Source of the DNA: an uncultured Clostridium sp.
Lineage (GTDB): Bacteria; Bacillota; Clostridia; Clostridiales; Clostridiaceae
Assembly: GCA_900539375.1 (NCBI GenBank)
Contig: UQBY01000045.1
Coordinates: 1 to 11,435, forward strand
Length of the DNA: 11,435 nt
Direction: 5' to 3'
The position numbers were made by a program, and so were the translations under genes. Of this stretch, positions 1 through 5,768 are shown piece after piece (the stretch's first letter is position 1; every line of letters begins with the position of its first letter). A model generated the notes under the pieces. The model searched no databases. It had not been told where the DNA came from and worked only from the letters and a program-made list of their open reading frames with translations.

Positions 1-27
1 TTTATCATCAAACTTTTTTCTTGTCAA
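1..27 (-). promoter_or_regulatory. Second (downstream) promoter of a leftward transcription unit, probably an rRNA operon; cut by the window edge
   Basis: On the minus strand a perfect -35 box TTGACA lies at 27..22. After a 17-nt spacer (21..5) the first four bases of the -10 box (TAAA) are visible at 4..1, and the rest is outside the window. It sits 75 nt downstream of a very similar promoter at 74-102. Tandem strong promoters in an AT-rich leader are typical of clostridial rRNA operons. The rRNA identity is inferred, because the transcribed gene is off the edge. Confidence 0.6.
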
Positions 28-73
28 TAACTTTTTTAAGTTATTTTTTCAAGTTTGTTTGACAACGAAATTT

Positions 74-102
74 ATCTTATCACTTATCTTTTCACAAGTC
101 AA
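74..102 (-). promoter_or_regulatory. First (upstream) promoter of the same leftward unit, probably rRNA
   Basis: On the minus strand the -35 box TTGACT is at 102..97, the spacer is 17 nt, and the -10 box TAAGAT is at 79..74. The flanking sequence is AT-rich with A/T runs upstream that could act as UP elements. The -35 region and the T-run beside it resemble those of the promoter at 1-27, which suggests module duplication. A weaker -10 copy (TAAGAT at 166..161) lies further upstream without a good -35 box. Confidence 0.6.
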
Positions 103-343
103 CAACTTTTTTTAACTTATATCTTTCATTTGTTAACTATTATCTCAAGCGACGTGCTTTATCTTACCACATACTTCATATAATTATACAAATATTTTCT
201 TATTTATTTATAATAACCTTTATCATCCTCTTTTTTTCTATTAATATCTATAAATTTCTTATATTGATACGCTAGGGAAAGTTTTTAATAAGTAAATGTT
301 TTTATTAATATTATATATGCTATAATTATTGCGAGGTGATTTT
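103..343. other. AT-rich divergent intergenic region between the leftward rRNA-type promoters and ung
   Basis: No gene is supported here. The left part holds A/T tracts that could serve as UP elements for the leftward promoters, and a degenerate third promoter copy (-10 TAAGAT at 166..161 minus, with a poor TTGTAT 19 nt upstream of it). The right part holds the ung promoter elements. A possible extra ung promoter is TTGATA at 264-269 with TAATAA at 286-291 (16-nt spacer), which is weak. Confidence 0.5.
318..326 (+). promoter_or_regulatory. Extended -10 promoter element for ung
   Basis: TGC followed by a perfect TATAAT (321-326) forms an extended -10 element. No recognisable -35 box lies 16-18 nt upstream, as is allowed for extended -10 promoters. 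The predicted transcription start, about 333, falls at the SD site of ung, so the mRNA would have an extremely short leader. A weaker promoter at 264-291 may be used instead. Confidence 0.45.
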
Positions 344-1021
344 ATGAGTAACATTTTAAAAAATGGTTGGGATGACGTTTTAGGAGAAGAATTTAATAAA
401 GACTATTATAAAAAATTAAGAGCAATTCTTATAAATGAATATAATACACATACTATTTATCCTGATAAATATGATATTTTTAATGCTCTTCATTATACAG
501 ATTTTAAAGATGTTAAAGTTGTTATTTTAGGTCAAGACCCTTACCATGGTCCTAATCAAGCACATGGATTAAGTTTTTCTGTAAAGCCTGGAATACCTAC
601 TCCACCTTCTTTAAAAAATATTTTTAAAGAATTACATGATGATATTGGATGTTATATACCTAATAATGGTTATCTAAAAAAATGGGCAGATCAAGGAGTT
701 TTATTATTAAACACAGTCCTTACTGTTCGTGCTGGTAATGCTAATTCTCATAAAGGTTTAGGATGGGAACACTTTACTGACAATGTTATTTATTCTTTAA
801 ATAAATCTGAACGCCCTATTGTATTTATACTTTGGGGAAATAATGCTATTAGTAAAAAGAAATTAATCACTAATCCTAATCATTACATAATACAATCAGT
901 TCATCCAAGCCCACTTTCTGCATCTAGAGGATTCTTTGGTAGTAAGCCTTTTTCAAAGGCAAATGAATTTTTAAAATCTACAGGACAAGATGAAATAGAT
1001 TGGCAAATAGAAAATATTTAA
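344..1021 (+). CDS. ung: Uracil-DNA glycosylase, family 1
   Basis: This enzyme removes uracil from DNA by cleaving the N-glycosidic bond, the first step of base excision repair after cytosine deamination or dUMP misincorporation. The 225-residue product has the two family-1 signatures: GQDPYHGP with the water-activating Asp at residue 65, and HPSPLS with the catalytic His at residue 187. The spacing is nearly that of the E. coli enzyme, and the length is normal for the family. I start at ATG 344 because GAGGTGA (333-339) sits just upstream. The in-frame TTG at 329 would put the SD inside the coding region. It is a single-gene unit that ends in a long hairpin. It is divergent from the leftward rRNA-type promoters and convergent with the 70-residue membrane protein. 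Confidence 0.97.
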   Translation: MSNILKNGWDDVLGEEFNKDYYKKLRAILINEYNTHTIYPDKYDIFNALHYTDFKDVKVVILGQDPYHGPNQAHGLSFSVKPGIPTPPSLKNIFKELHDDIGCYIPNNGYLKKWADQGVLLLNTVLTVRAGNANSHKGLGWEHFTDNVIYSLNKSERPIVFILWGNNAISKKKLITNPNHYIIQSVHPSPLSASRGFFGSKPFSKANEFLKSTGQDEIDWQIENI

Positions 1022-1048
1022 ATTCAAAAATATTTTATGAAAAATAAT

Positions 1049-1114
1049 AAAGTTGTCCCATAAAGAAATGTTGATAAATAGTGCTATCAAATTTCTTTAT
1101 GAGACAACTTTTTT
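1049..1114. terminator. Long bidirectional hairpin between convergent genes
   Basis: The arms at 1049-1076 and 1085-1112 pair almost completely: AAGTTGTC with GACAACTT, CATAAAGAAAT with ATTTCTTTATG, and TTGATA with TATCAA. There is one mismatch (1058/1102), one bulged G (1070) and an 8-nt loop. The plus strand continues into TTTTTT (1109-1114) and the minus strand into a T-rich run, so it can end ung and the opposing small gene. It is longer than a terminator needs to be. Confidence 0.8.
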
Positions 1115-1147
1115 CATGTTATACATATTTATTACTTCCTAAAATTT

Positions 1148-1360
1148 CTATTTGCCAAATTCTTCTTTTTGTTTTTCTTTAAATCTTTTGAATAATGAAT
1201 AAATCAATGAGAAAATAACACCTAATACTCCTCCAGCTGCAAAAGTGAATGCTATATTTCCAAATATTGCACCTATAAACACTCCAATACCTACTCCAAC
1301 AGCTATACCTTTTGCCAAATATTCATATTCCTTATCACTTAAACAAAACACATCAACCAT
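1148..1360 (-). CDS. Small glycine-rich membrane protein of unknown function
   Basis: I do not recognise a family. The 70-residue product has a short polar N-terminus (about 1-16) and a long hydrophobic stretch (about 17-57) rich in Gly, with GxGxG and GxxxG spacing (GVGIGVFIGAIFG). This probably forms two tightly packed transmembrane helices. It ends in a charged Lys/Glu tail (58-70), most likely cytoplasmic. The start is ATG 1360, with the SD AGAGGTGA at 1373..1366 and a 5-nt spacer. A GTG three codons upstream lies inside the SD and is unlikely to be used. The gene stands alone, with a plausible promoter at 1396-1424 and the shared hairpin 1049-1114 downstream. Glycine-zipper segments are found in small membrane proteins of varied roles, so no function is assigned. 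Confidence 0.75.
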   Translation of the reverse strand: MVDVFCLSDKEYEYLAKGIAVGVGIGVFIGAIFGNIAFTFAAGGVLGVIFSLIYSLFKRFKEKQKEEFGK

Positions 1361-1395
1361 TATTTTCACCTCTTGTTAAATTTAGATTTCTTTTA

Positions 1396-1424
1396 TATAT
1401 ACTATATTAAACTTAAAATCTTAA
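1396..1424 (-). promoter_or_regulatory. Possible promoter of the 70-residue membrane protein gene
   Basis: On the minus strand TTAAGA (1424..1419), a 17-nt spacer and TATATA (1401..1396) would give a start near 1389 and a leader of about 28 nt before ATG 1360. The match is moderate, and in DNA this AT-rich such matches arise by chance. Confidence 0.35.
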
Positions 1425-1500
1425 TTAATCCTTAAGCAAATCTTAAATAATAGTTACAGTTTATTTAAATATTCGACCAGTTTTGTAATCTTTTTCATAT

Positions 1501-1543
1501 AATTAAAAAAAATAAAAAAACACTAACTAAAGTTAGTGTTTTT
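1501..1543 (-). terminator. Rho-independent terminator of the 5S-tRNA-Phe unit
   Basis: The arms at 1516-1527 and 1532-1543 pair perfectly over 12 bp (core AACACTAAC with GTTAGTGTT) around a 4-nt loop. On the minus strand the stem is followed by a long T-rich run (about 1518..1501). It begins 2 nt after the CCA end of tRNA-Phe. Confidence 0.9.
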
Positions 1544-1545
1544 CC

Positions 1546-1621
<76 letters not shown>

Positions 1622-1632
1622 ACAAAATAAAA

Positions 1633-1748
1633 CCTGGCAACGTCTTACTCTCCCACATAGTCTCCCATGCAGTACCATCAGCGCTGTAGAGCTTAACTTT
1701 CCTGTTCGGAATGGGAAGGAGTGTTTCCTCTACGCCATCATCACCAGA
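1633..1748 (-). rRNA. rrf: 5S ribosomal RNA, not linked to 16S or 23S in this window
   Basis: The about 116-nt 5S rRNA carries the hallmark loop CCCATTCCGAAC and the segments AAGTTAAGCTC and GATGGTACTGCATGGGAGAC. Its ends TCTGG and CCAGG pair to form helix I. It belongs to the large ribosomal subunit. Upstream there is a consensus promoter and AT-rich DNA rather than a 23S gene, and protein genes flank the unit. It is therefore an extra 5S copy transcribed with tRNA-Phe. The ends are placed by helix I pairing and may be off by one or two bases. Confidence 0.95.
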
Positions 1749-1758
1749 TACATTTAAC

Positions 1759-1787
1759 ATTATATAAGGGATTATTTCTTATGTCAA
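1759..1787 (-). promoter_or_regulatory. Perfect consensus promoter of the 5S-tRNA-Phe unit
   Basis: On the minus strand TTGACA (1787..1782), exactly 17 nt, then TATAAT (1764..1759). The DNA just upstream is rich in A and T tracts (about 1790-1835), fitting an UP element. The predicted start near 1752 is only about four bases before the 5S 5' end. Confidence 0.9.
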
Positions 1788-1940
1788 ATACTTTTTTAAC
1801 AAATTTTTATATATTTCTTATAAATTTTTTTAATAGTTTATAGTTGATGATAAAATCTAATGGATTTTCTTTTTTATTACATAGCAATAATCCTCTATCT
1901 CCATAAATAAATTATCTATACTTTTAAATTAATTTTACTA

Positions 1941-1949
1941 TGATATAAT
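1941..1949 (+). promoter_or_regulatory. Extended -10 promoter element for the Sir2 gene
   Basis: TGA directly followed by TATAAT (1944-1949) makes an extended -10 element. The -35 region is weak. The start would be near 1956, giving a leader of about 23 nt with the SD GGAG at 1967-1970. The unit diverges from the 5S-tRNA-Phe promoter about 160 bp away. Confidence 0.5.
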
Positions 1950-1978
1950 TAATTTAAATAATATCTGGAGATGATTTT

Positions 1979-2716
1979 ATGGATGATAAAATAAAAAAAT
2001 TAACTCAAATACTAAAAGAAAGTAATAATATAGTGTTCTTTGGAGGTGCAGGAGTTTCAACTGCCTCAGGTATACCTGATTTTAGAAGTTCTAATGGTTT
2101 ATGGAACGAAAAACTTAAGATAAATTTTACTCCTGAACAACTTGTTTCTCACACATTTTTTATGAAATATCCAGAAGAATTTTTTAAATTTTATAAAGAT
2201 AAATTAATTTATCCCAATGCCAAGCCTAATGATTGTCATATTGCTTTAGCTAAGTTGGAGAAAATTGGAAAGCTCAAAGCTGTAGTTACTCAAAATATTG
2301 ATGGACTTCATCAAGCTGCTGGTTCTAAAGTTGTTTATGAACTTCATGGCTCTGTTCTTAGAAATTATTGTATGAAGTGTGGTGCCTTTTATAATGAAAA
2401 ATTTATTTTAGAATCTAGAGGAATACCAACTTGTCCTAAGTGCGGTGGAAAGGTTAAACCTGATGTTGTTCTTTATGAAGAAGGATTAGATAATGATGTG
2501 ATTACTGGAGCTGTTAAAGCTATATCACAAGCTGATACTTTAATTATAGGTGGAACTTCACTTGTAGTTTATCCTGCTGCTGGACTTATTGATTATTTTA
2601 GAGGTAAACATCTTATTTTAATTAACAAAAGTACAACTTCTGCTGACAATAAAGCTAATTTAATTATTAATGATGATATTGCAAAAGTTTTAGGTGAAGC
2701 TGTTCATAATATTTAA
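1979..2716 (+). CDS. cobB: NAD-dependent protein deacylase, Sir2 family
   Basis: Sirtuins remove acetyl (or other acyl) groups from protein lysines, consuming NAD and releasing nicotinamide and O-acyl-ADP-ribose. The 245-residue product, a normal bacterial length, carries the NAD-binding motif GAGVSTASGIPDFRS (about 23-37), TQNIDGLH (104-111), the catalytic His at 123 in ELHGS, a four-Cys zinc site (C131, C134, C152, C155) and GGTSLVVYPA (191-200). The GIPDFR form resembles the deacetylase-type bacterial sirtuins (Thermotoga-like) more than E. coli CobB, so deacetylation is the likeliest activity (inference). The start is ATG 1979, 8 nt after GGAG. The SH3-like gene follows after 75 nt with no terminator between them, so co-transcription is possible. 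No acetyltransferase or acetyl-CoA synthetase gene is adjacent. Confidence 0.95.
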   Translation: MDDKIKKLTQILKESNNIVFFGGAGVSTASGIPDFRSSNGLWNEKLKINFTPEQLVSHTFFMKYPEEFFKFYKDKLIYPNAKPNDCHIALAKLEKIGKLKAVVTQNIDGLHQAAGSKVVYELHGSVLRNYCMKCGAFYNEKFILESRGIPTCPKCGGKVKPDVVLYEEGLDNDVITGAVKAISQADTLIIGGTSLVVYPAAGLIDYFRGKHLILINKSTTSADNKANLIINDDIAKVLGEAVHNI

Positions 2717-2791
2717 TTTAAATAAAATAATAAGAATATATTTTTAGCTTTTTAATATAATATATTGCAGAGTAATTATAGGATTATTTCT

Positions 2792-3226
2792 ATGAAATAT
2801 GTTATCTTTTTAATTCTAATAGTATGTATTATTTTTATAGTTATTTCTTTTGATAAAAAGGTAGCTATATTAAAAAAGCAATTGTTAGTTGCAAATAATC
2901 AAAATACTTCATTAAGAGTTAAAATAGCTAATTGTTCTTCACCTGGAGAATATGTTGAAATAAAGTATCTTATATGTACAACCAATGTAGGACTTATAAA
3001 TAGTAATTGTAATGTGTTTATTGCACCTTTAAGAAATTCTTGTATTTTAAATAAATCTCCTGTTAAGATGGAAGTTAGGCTTTTAGATAAAGCCCAAATT
3101 AGAGGAGAAAATTGGTACTATGTTTCTCTTCCTTTAGATTCTAATATTAATTCTAGAGGTTGGGTATGTGAAAATGATTTTGTTTCTTTCTATAATAGTT
3201 CTACTAATATTGTTAAAAATTTTTAA
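2792..3226 (+). CDS. Membrane-anchored protein with an SH3-like C-terminal domain
   Basis: Function unknown. The 144-residue product has one N-terminal hydrophobic anchor (about 3-20) without a clear cleavage site. A short Lys/Leu-rich stretch that may be helical (22-46) follows, then a beta-rich domain (about 60-133). That domain has the pattern of bacterial SH3 domains: alternating hydrophobics, ENWYYVSLP (106-114) and the closing RGWVCENDF (122-130). In clostridia such domains are usually outside the membrane and often contact the cell wall, so an extracytoplasmic role is plausible (inference). The start is ATG 2792, because AGGA (2780-2783) lies 8 nt upstream; the TTG at 2765 has no SD. 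A TATAAT at 2756-2761 could be its own -10 box, but no -35 is evident. It may otherwise be read through from the Sir2 gene. Confidence 0.72.
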   Translation: MKYVIFLILIVCIIFIVISFDKKVAILKKQLLVANNQNTSLRVKIANCSSPGEYVEIKYLICTTNVGLINSNCNVFIAPLRNSCILNKSPVKMEVRLLDKAQIRGENWYYVSLPLDSNINSRGWVCENDFVSFYNSSTNIVKNF

Positions 3227-3229
3227 AAT

Positions 3230-3307
3230 AAAAAAGCTATTACACAATTATACAAACATAATATAATTTAATATATTATGTTTGTATTTTTATGTAATAG
3301 CTTTTTT
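3230..3307. terminator. Two-tier long hairpin, bidirectional terminator
   Basis: The outer 15-bp stem pairs 3230-3244 with 3293-3307 (AAAAAAGCTATTACA and its complement). The inner 16-bp stem pairs 3250-3265 with 3272-3287, with a 6-nt loop and a symmetric 5+5 internal loop between the two stems. The outer stem carries an A-run on one side and a T-run on the other, so it works as a terminator in both directions, for the SH3-like gene and the converging CPBP gene. Confidence 0.85.
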
Positions 3308-3308
3308 A

Positions 3309-4244
3309 TTAATGTAGCTCAAAAAATATCATATAAACTAAATAAAAAACTATAATCAAAATTAATGGTAAATTAATTATTTTTTCTTCATCATTTTTTT
3401 CTATCTCAATTTGCTTCTTATATCCTTCAACATCTCTTTTTATATTCCATTTTTCAAGAACTTTAATTAAAGCATATACAATTGGAATAAAACAACATCC
3501 TATAGCTACCCATACTTTAGCTACCATTAAGTTTTCCTGAAATGTTGTTGTGCTTGTTTCTTGAAATGCTTGTTGTACATAAGAATTACCCATGATTTTT
3601 ATCATTATTTGTTGAAGTGCAAGACTAGAACCATTTATTAAAAAGTGTATTATCATTGATGAAAATATACTATTAGTAACTCTTACAACATAAGCTACTA
3701 TAAATCCCATTACTGCTGTATATAAAAATTGTTGAGCATCTAAATGAAAAATTCCAAAAAATAGCCCTACCATTATAGCAGCTTTCATTTTACTTTTATT
3801 ATTATATCCAGATAAAACTACTCCTCTTAAAGTTACTTCTTCTGTTATAGCAGGCATTATTGCTATAACAAGAGTTAAAATTATAACTGATGTATCAGAA
3901 ACTTCATACATAAAATTTCCTATTTCATTTTTAAAAAATAATAAACTTATAGATGAACATGCAGTCATAACTGGTTGGCACATAAATGCAATGAGAATAA
4001 CTATGAGTAAATCCTTTAAGGGAAGTATATTTAATCTAAATATCTCTTTAGGATTACTCTTAGTAACAAGAGTATATATAATTGCTGGTATTAAAAATAT
4101 TGTAATATGACTTATAGCTAAAGCTAGTAAAGGATTTGTTATTCCAAGAAAAGAATATATAGGGTACAAAATAAATTTAGGAACAAATATAGACAATATC
4201 ATTATTATTAAAAAATATAAATTGCTCTTATAAATCTTATTCAT
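3309..4244 (-). CDS. CPBP-family intramembrane metalloprotease-like protein (Abi/CAAX type)
   Basis: The 311-residue multi-pass membrane protein has about eight hydrophobic segments. It carries the three CPBP signatures: EEVTLR (E135, E136, R140), FGIFH (F163, H167) and HFLIN (H200, N204). These residues line the active site in eukaryotic Rce1-type CAAX proteases. In bacteria the family includes proteins for bacteriocin self-immunity, but most members, including this one, have no known substrate. A charged segment (about 265-290) precedes a last membrane helix. I start at ATG 4244, because GGAG lies 6 nt upstream. The in-frame ATG at 4256 has no SD of its own and its codons supply that GGAG. 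No bacteriocin-like gene is adjacent. It is 156 nt downstream of cinA with hairpins in the gap, so it may be partly independent. Confidence 0.88.
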   Translation of the reverse strand: MNKIYKSNLYFLIIMILSIFVPKFILYPIYSFLGITNPLLALAISHITIFLIPAIIYTLVTKSNPKEIFRLNILPLKDLLIVILIAFMCQPVMTACSSISLLFFKNEIGNFMYEVSDTSVIILTLVIAIMPAITEEVTLRGVVLSGYNNKSKMKAAIMVGLFFGIFHLDAQQFLYTAVMGFIVAYVVRVTNSIFSSMIIHFLINGSSLALQQIMIKIMGNSYVQQAFQETSTTTFQENLMVAKVWVAIGCCFIPIVYALIKVLEKWNIKRDVEGYKKQIEIEKNDEEKIINLPLILIIVFYLVYMIFFELH

Positions 4245-4291
4245 TTCTTTCTCCATTTTAATTTTTTATTTGTGAATATTTTCTTTCAACT

Positions 4292-4342
4292 TGGGGATAA
4301 TTATTAATGAAGCGATATGCTTTTGTAATCGCCTCTCCCCCA
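4292..4342. other. Structured segment upstream of the CPBP gene
   Basis: The outer arms TGGGG (4292-4296) and CCCCA (4338-4342) can enclose an inner hairpin formed by GCGAT (4312-4316) and ATCGC (4328-4332). It lies in the 156-nt gap between the cinA stop and the CPBP start, and its G/C runs stand out in this AT-rich DNA. It could be a leader element of the CPBP mRNA. It matches no riboswitch consensus I know. Confidence 0.35.
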
Positions 4343-4362
4343 TTTTATTTATATATGATGTT

Positions 4363-4396
4363 GAATCCCCTCTAAAGTTAAACGAAGAGGGGATTC
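4363..4396 (-). terminator. GC-rich hairpin just after cinA
   Basis: A perfect 11-bp stem pairs 4363-4373 (GAATCCCCTCT) with 4386-4396 around a 12-nt loop, starting 4 nt after the cinA stop. No T-run follows on the minus strand, so it is not a classic terminator. It may be a partial terminator or protect the 3' end of the cinA message while letting some transcription into the CPBP gene. Confidence 0.45.
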
Positions 4397-4400
4397 TTCA

Positions 4401-5636
4401 TTAATACATTATTTTTCTTCTTACTATATCTAAAGCCCTTACTGTTGCTTTAGTTCTTACTTCCTGCCTATTTCCATTAAAAACATTTTTATAAACAAAA
4501 ACTTCACCCTTATAATAAAGTCCTATATATACTAACCCTACAGGCTTTTCTTCAGTTCCTCCACCTGGTCCTGCAATTCCTGTTGTAACTACTGCAATAT
4601 CAGACCCTGTTCTCTTTGCTATTCCTTCTGCCATTTCTCTAGCTGTTTCTTCACTTACTGCTCCATATTTTTTAAGAGTTTCTTCTTTTACATTTAAAGT
4701 TCTAACCTTTGCTTCATTAGAATAAGTAACAGCACCTTCTAAAAATGCATCAGATATTCCAGAAATAGAAACCAATCTACTTGCTATCATTCCACCAGTA
4801 CAAGATTCTGCTGTAGAAATTTTTAAATTATTTTTTATTAAAAGGTCCCCAACTACCTTTTCTATTGTAGTATCTTCACCTTCTCCATAAACGTCTTCAC
4901 CTAATATTTCCTTAACCTTATTTTTAACAGGTTCTATAAGTTTTAATGCTTCCTCTTCTCTTTCAGCCTTTGCAGTAATTCTAAAAATTACATCCTCTTC
5001 CTTTGCATATGGTGCTACAGTTGGATTAACTCCATTTTCTATAAATTCCTTTAACTTTTCAGCTGCCATACTTTCACCTATTCCAAGAACTCTTACCACC
5101 TTAGATTCAATTATTCCATCCCCCTTTTTAATTAAATATGGCCTTACATGATTTAAATACATAGGTTTCATTTCCTTTGGTGGTCCAGGAAGAATTACTA
5201 TATATTTATTATTTTTTTCTAAAATAGCTCCTGGAGCAGTGCCATTTGGATTTGGAAGGACTATAGCTTCTTTTGGGAAATATACTTGTTTATAATTACT
5301 TTCTACAATTTTTCTACCCATTCTTGAAAAATATTCTTCTAATTGTTTTAGTGATTTTTCATGTAACTCTAAATCCATATTAAAAAATTTACATGCAGTT
5401 TCTTTAGTTAAATCATCTTTTGTTGGTCCAAGACCTCCTGTTGTAATAACCATATCACTTCTTTTTAAAGCTTCTTCTAAAATTCCTAAAAGTCTATCTT
5501 CATTGTCTCCTATAACTTCCTGTCTATAAACCTCTATGCCTATAGATGCAAGTTCTTTAGCTAAAAATTGTGTATTTGTATTTACTATATCACCTAATAA
5601 TATTTCAGTACCTACTGATATTATTTCTGCTCTCAT
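4401..5636 (-). CDS. cinA: CinA family protein (MoCF-like domain plus C-terminal NMN amidohydrolase-type domain)
   Basis: The product has the full two-domain CinA architecture at the usual length of about 410 residues. The N-terminal domain (1-170) is molybdopterin-binding-like (COG1058), with GTEILLGDIVNTN (9-21), TTGGLGPTKDD (65-75), NPNGTAPG (129-136) and LPGPP (149-153). In studied homologues it hydrolyses ADP-ribose and related dinucleotides. After a linker domain, the C-terminal CinA domain (about 258-408) carries STAESCTGG (274-282) and TTGIAGPGGG (351-360), the signature of NMN deamidases that recycle NMN to nicotinate mononucleotide. The competence link in the gene name comes from other Firmicutes and is not shown here; no recA follows. 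The start is ATG 5636 with AAGGG about 8 nt upstream. It has its own extended -10 promoter. Confidence 0.95.
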   Translation of the reverse strand: MRAEIISVGTEILLGDIVNTNTQFLAKELASIGIEVYRQEVIGDNEDRLLGILEEALKRSDMVITTGGLGPTKDDLTKETACKFFNMDLELHEKSLKQLEEYFSRMGRKIVESNYKQVYFPKEAIVLPNPNGTAPGAILEKNNKYIVILPGPPKEMKPMYLNHVRPYLIKKGDGIIESKVVRVLGIGESMAAEKLKEFIENGVNPTVAPYAKEEDVIFRITAKAEREEEALKLIEPVKNKVKEILGEDVYGEGEDTTIEKVVGDLLIKNNLKISTAESCTGGMIASRLVSISGISDAFLEGAVTYSNEAKVRTLNVKEETLKKYGAVSEETAREMAEGIAKRTGSDIAVVTTGIAGPGGGTEEKPVGLVYIGLYYKGEVFVYKNVFNGNRQEVRTKATVRALDIVRRKIMY

Positions 5637-5666
5637 TTTATCATCCCTTTCTTTTTATCTATTCAT

Positions 5667-5675
5667 ATTATATCA
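5667..5675 (-). promoter_or_regulatory. Extended -10 promoter element for cinA
   Basis: On the minus strand TGA (5675..5673) is followed by a perfect TATAAT (5672..5667). The -35 region is weak. Transcription would start near 5660, giving a leader of about 24 nt. The preceding unit ends in a terminator at 5713-5759, so cinA needs its own promoter here. Confidence 0.55.
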
Positions 5676-5712
5676 TAACAACTTTTATAATAAACTTGGT
5701 TTATATATATGC

Positions 5713-5759
5713 AAAAAGGACTGCTTATAATGAACCTTTTCCATTAAAAAGCAGCCTTT
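5713..5759 (-). terminator. Terminator of the histidine-phosphatase unit
   Basis: On the minus strand AAAGGCTGCTT (5759..5749) pairs with AAGCAGTCCTTT across an 11-bp stem with one bulged T and a loop of about 22 nt, followed by a run of T residues (5717..5713). It starts 9 nt after the stop codon of the phosphatase gene. Confidence 0.75.
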
Positions 5760-5768
5760 ATATAATGA

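Noticed and set aside
59..87. Plus-strand TTGACA at 59-64 as a promoter toward ung
   Set aside because: No acceptable -10 box lies 16-18 nt downstream, and ung is about 250 nt away; it is probably chance within the leftward promoter region.
3309..4244. CPBP protein as part of a bacteriocin immunity system
   Set aside because: There is no bacteriocin precursor, double-glycine leader or ABC exporter gene in the flanking sequence.
4245..4400. Known riboswitch (fluoride, c-di-GMP, preQ1, THF types) before the CPBP gene
   Set aside because: None of the conserved cores I know is present; only generic hairpins are seen.
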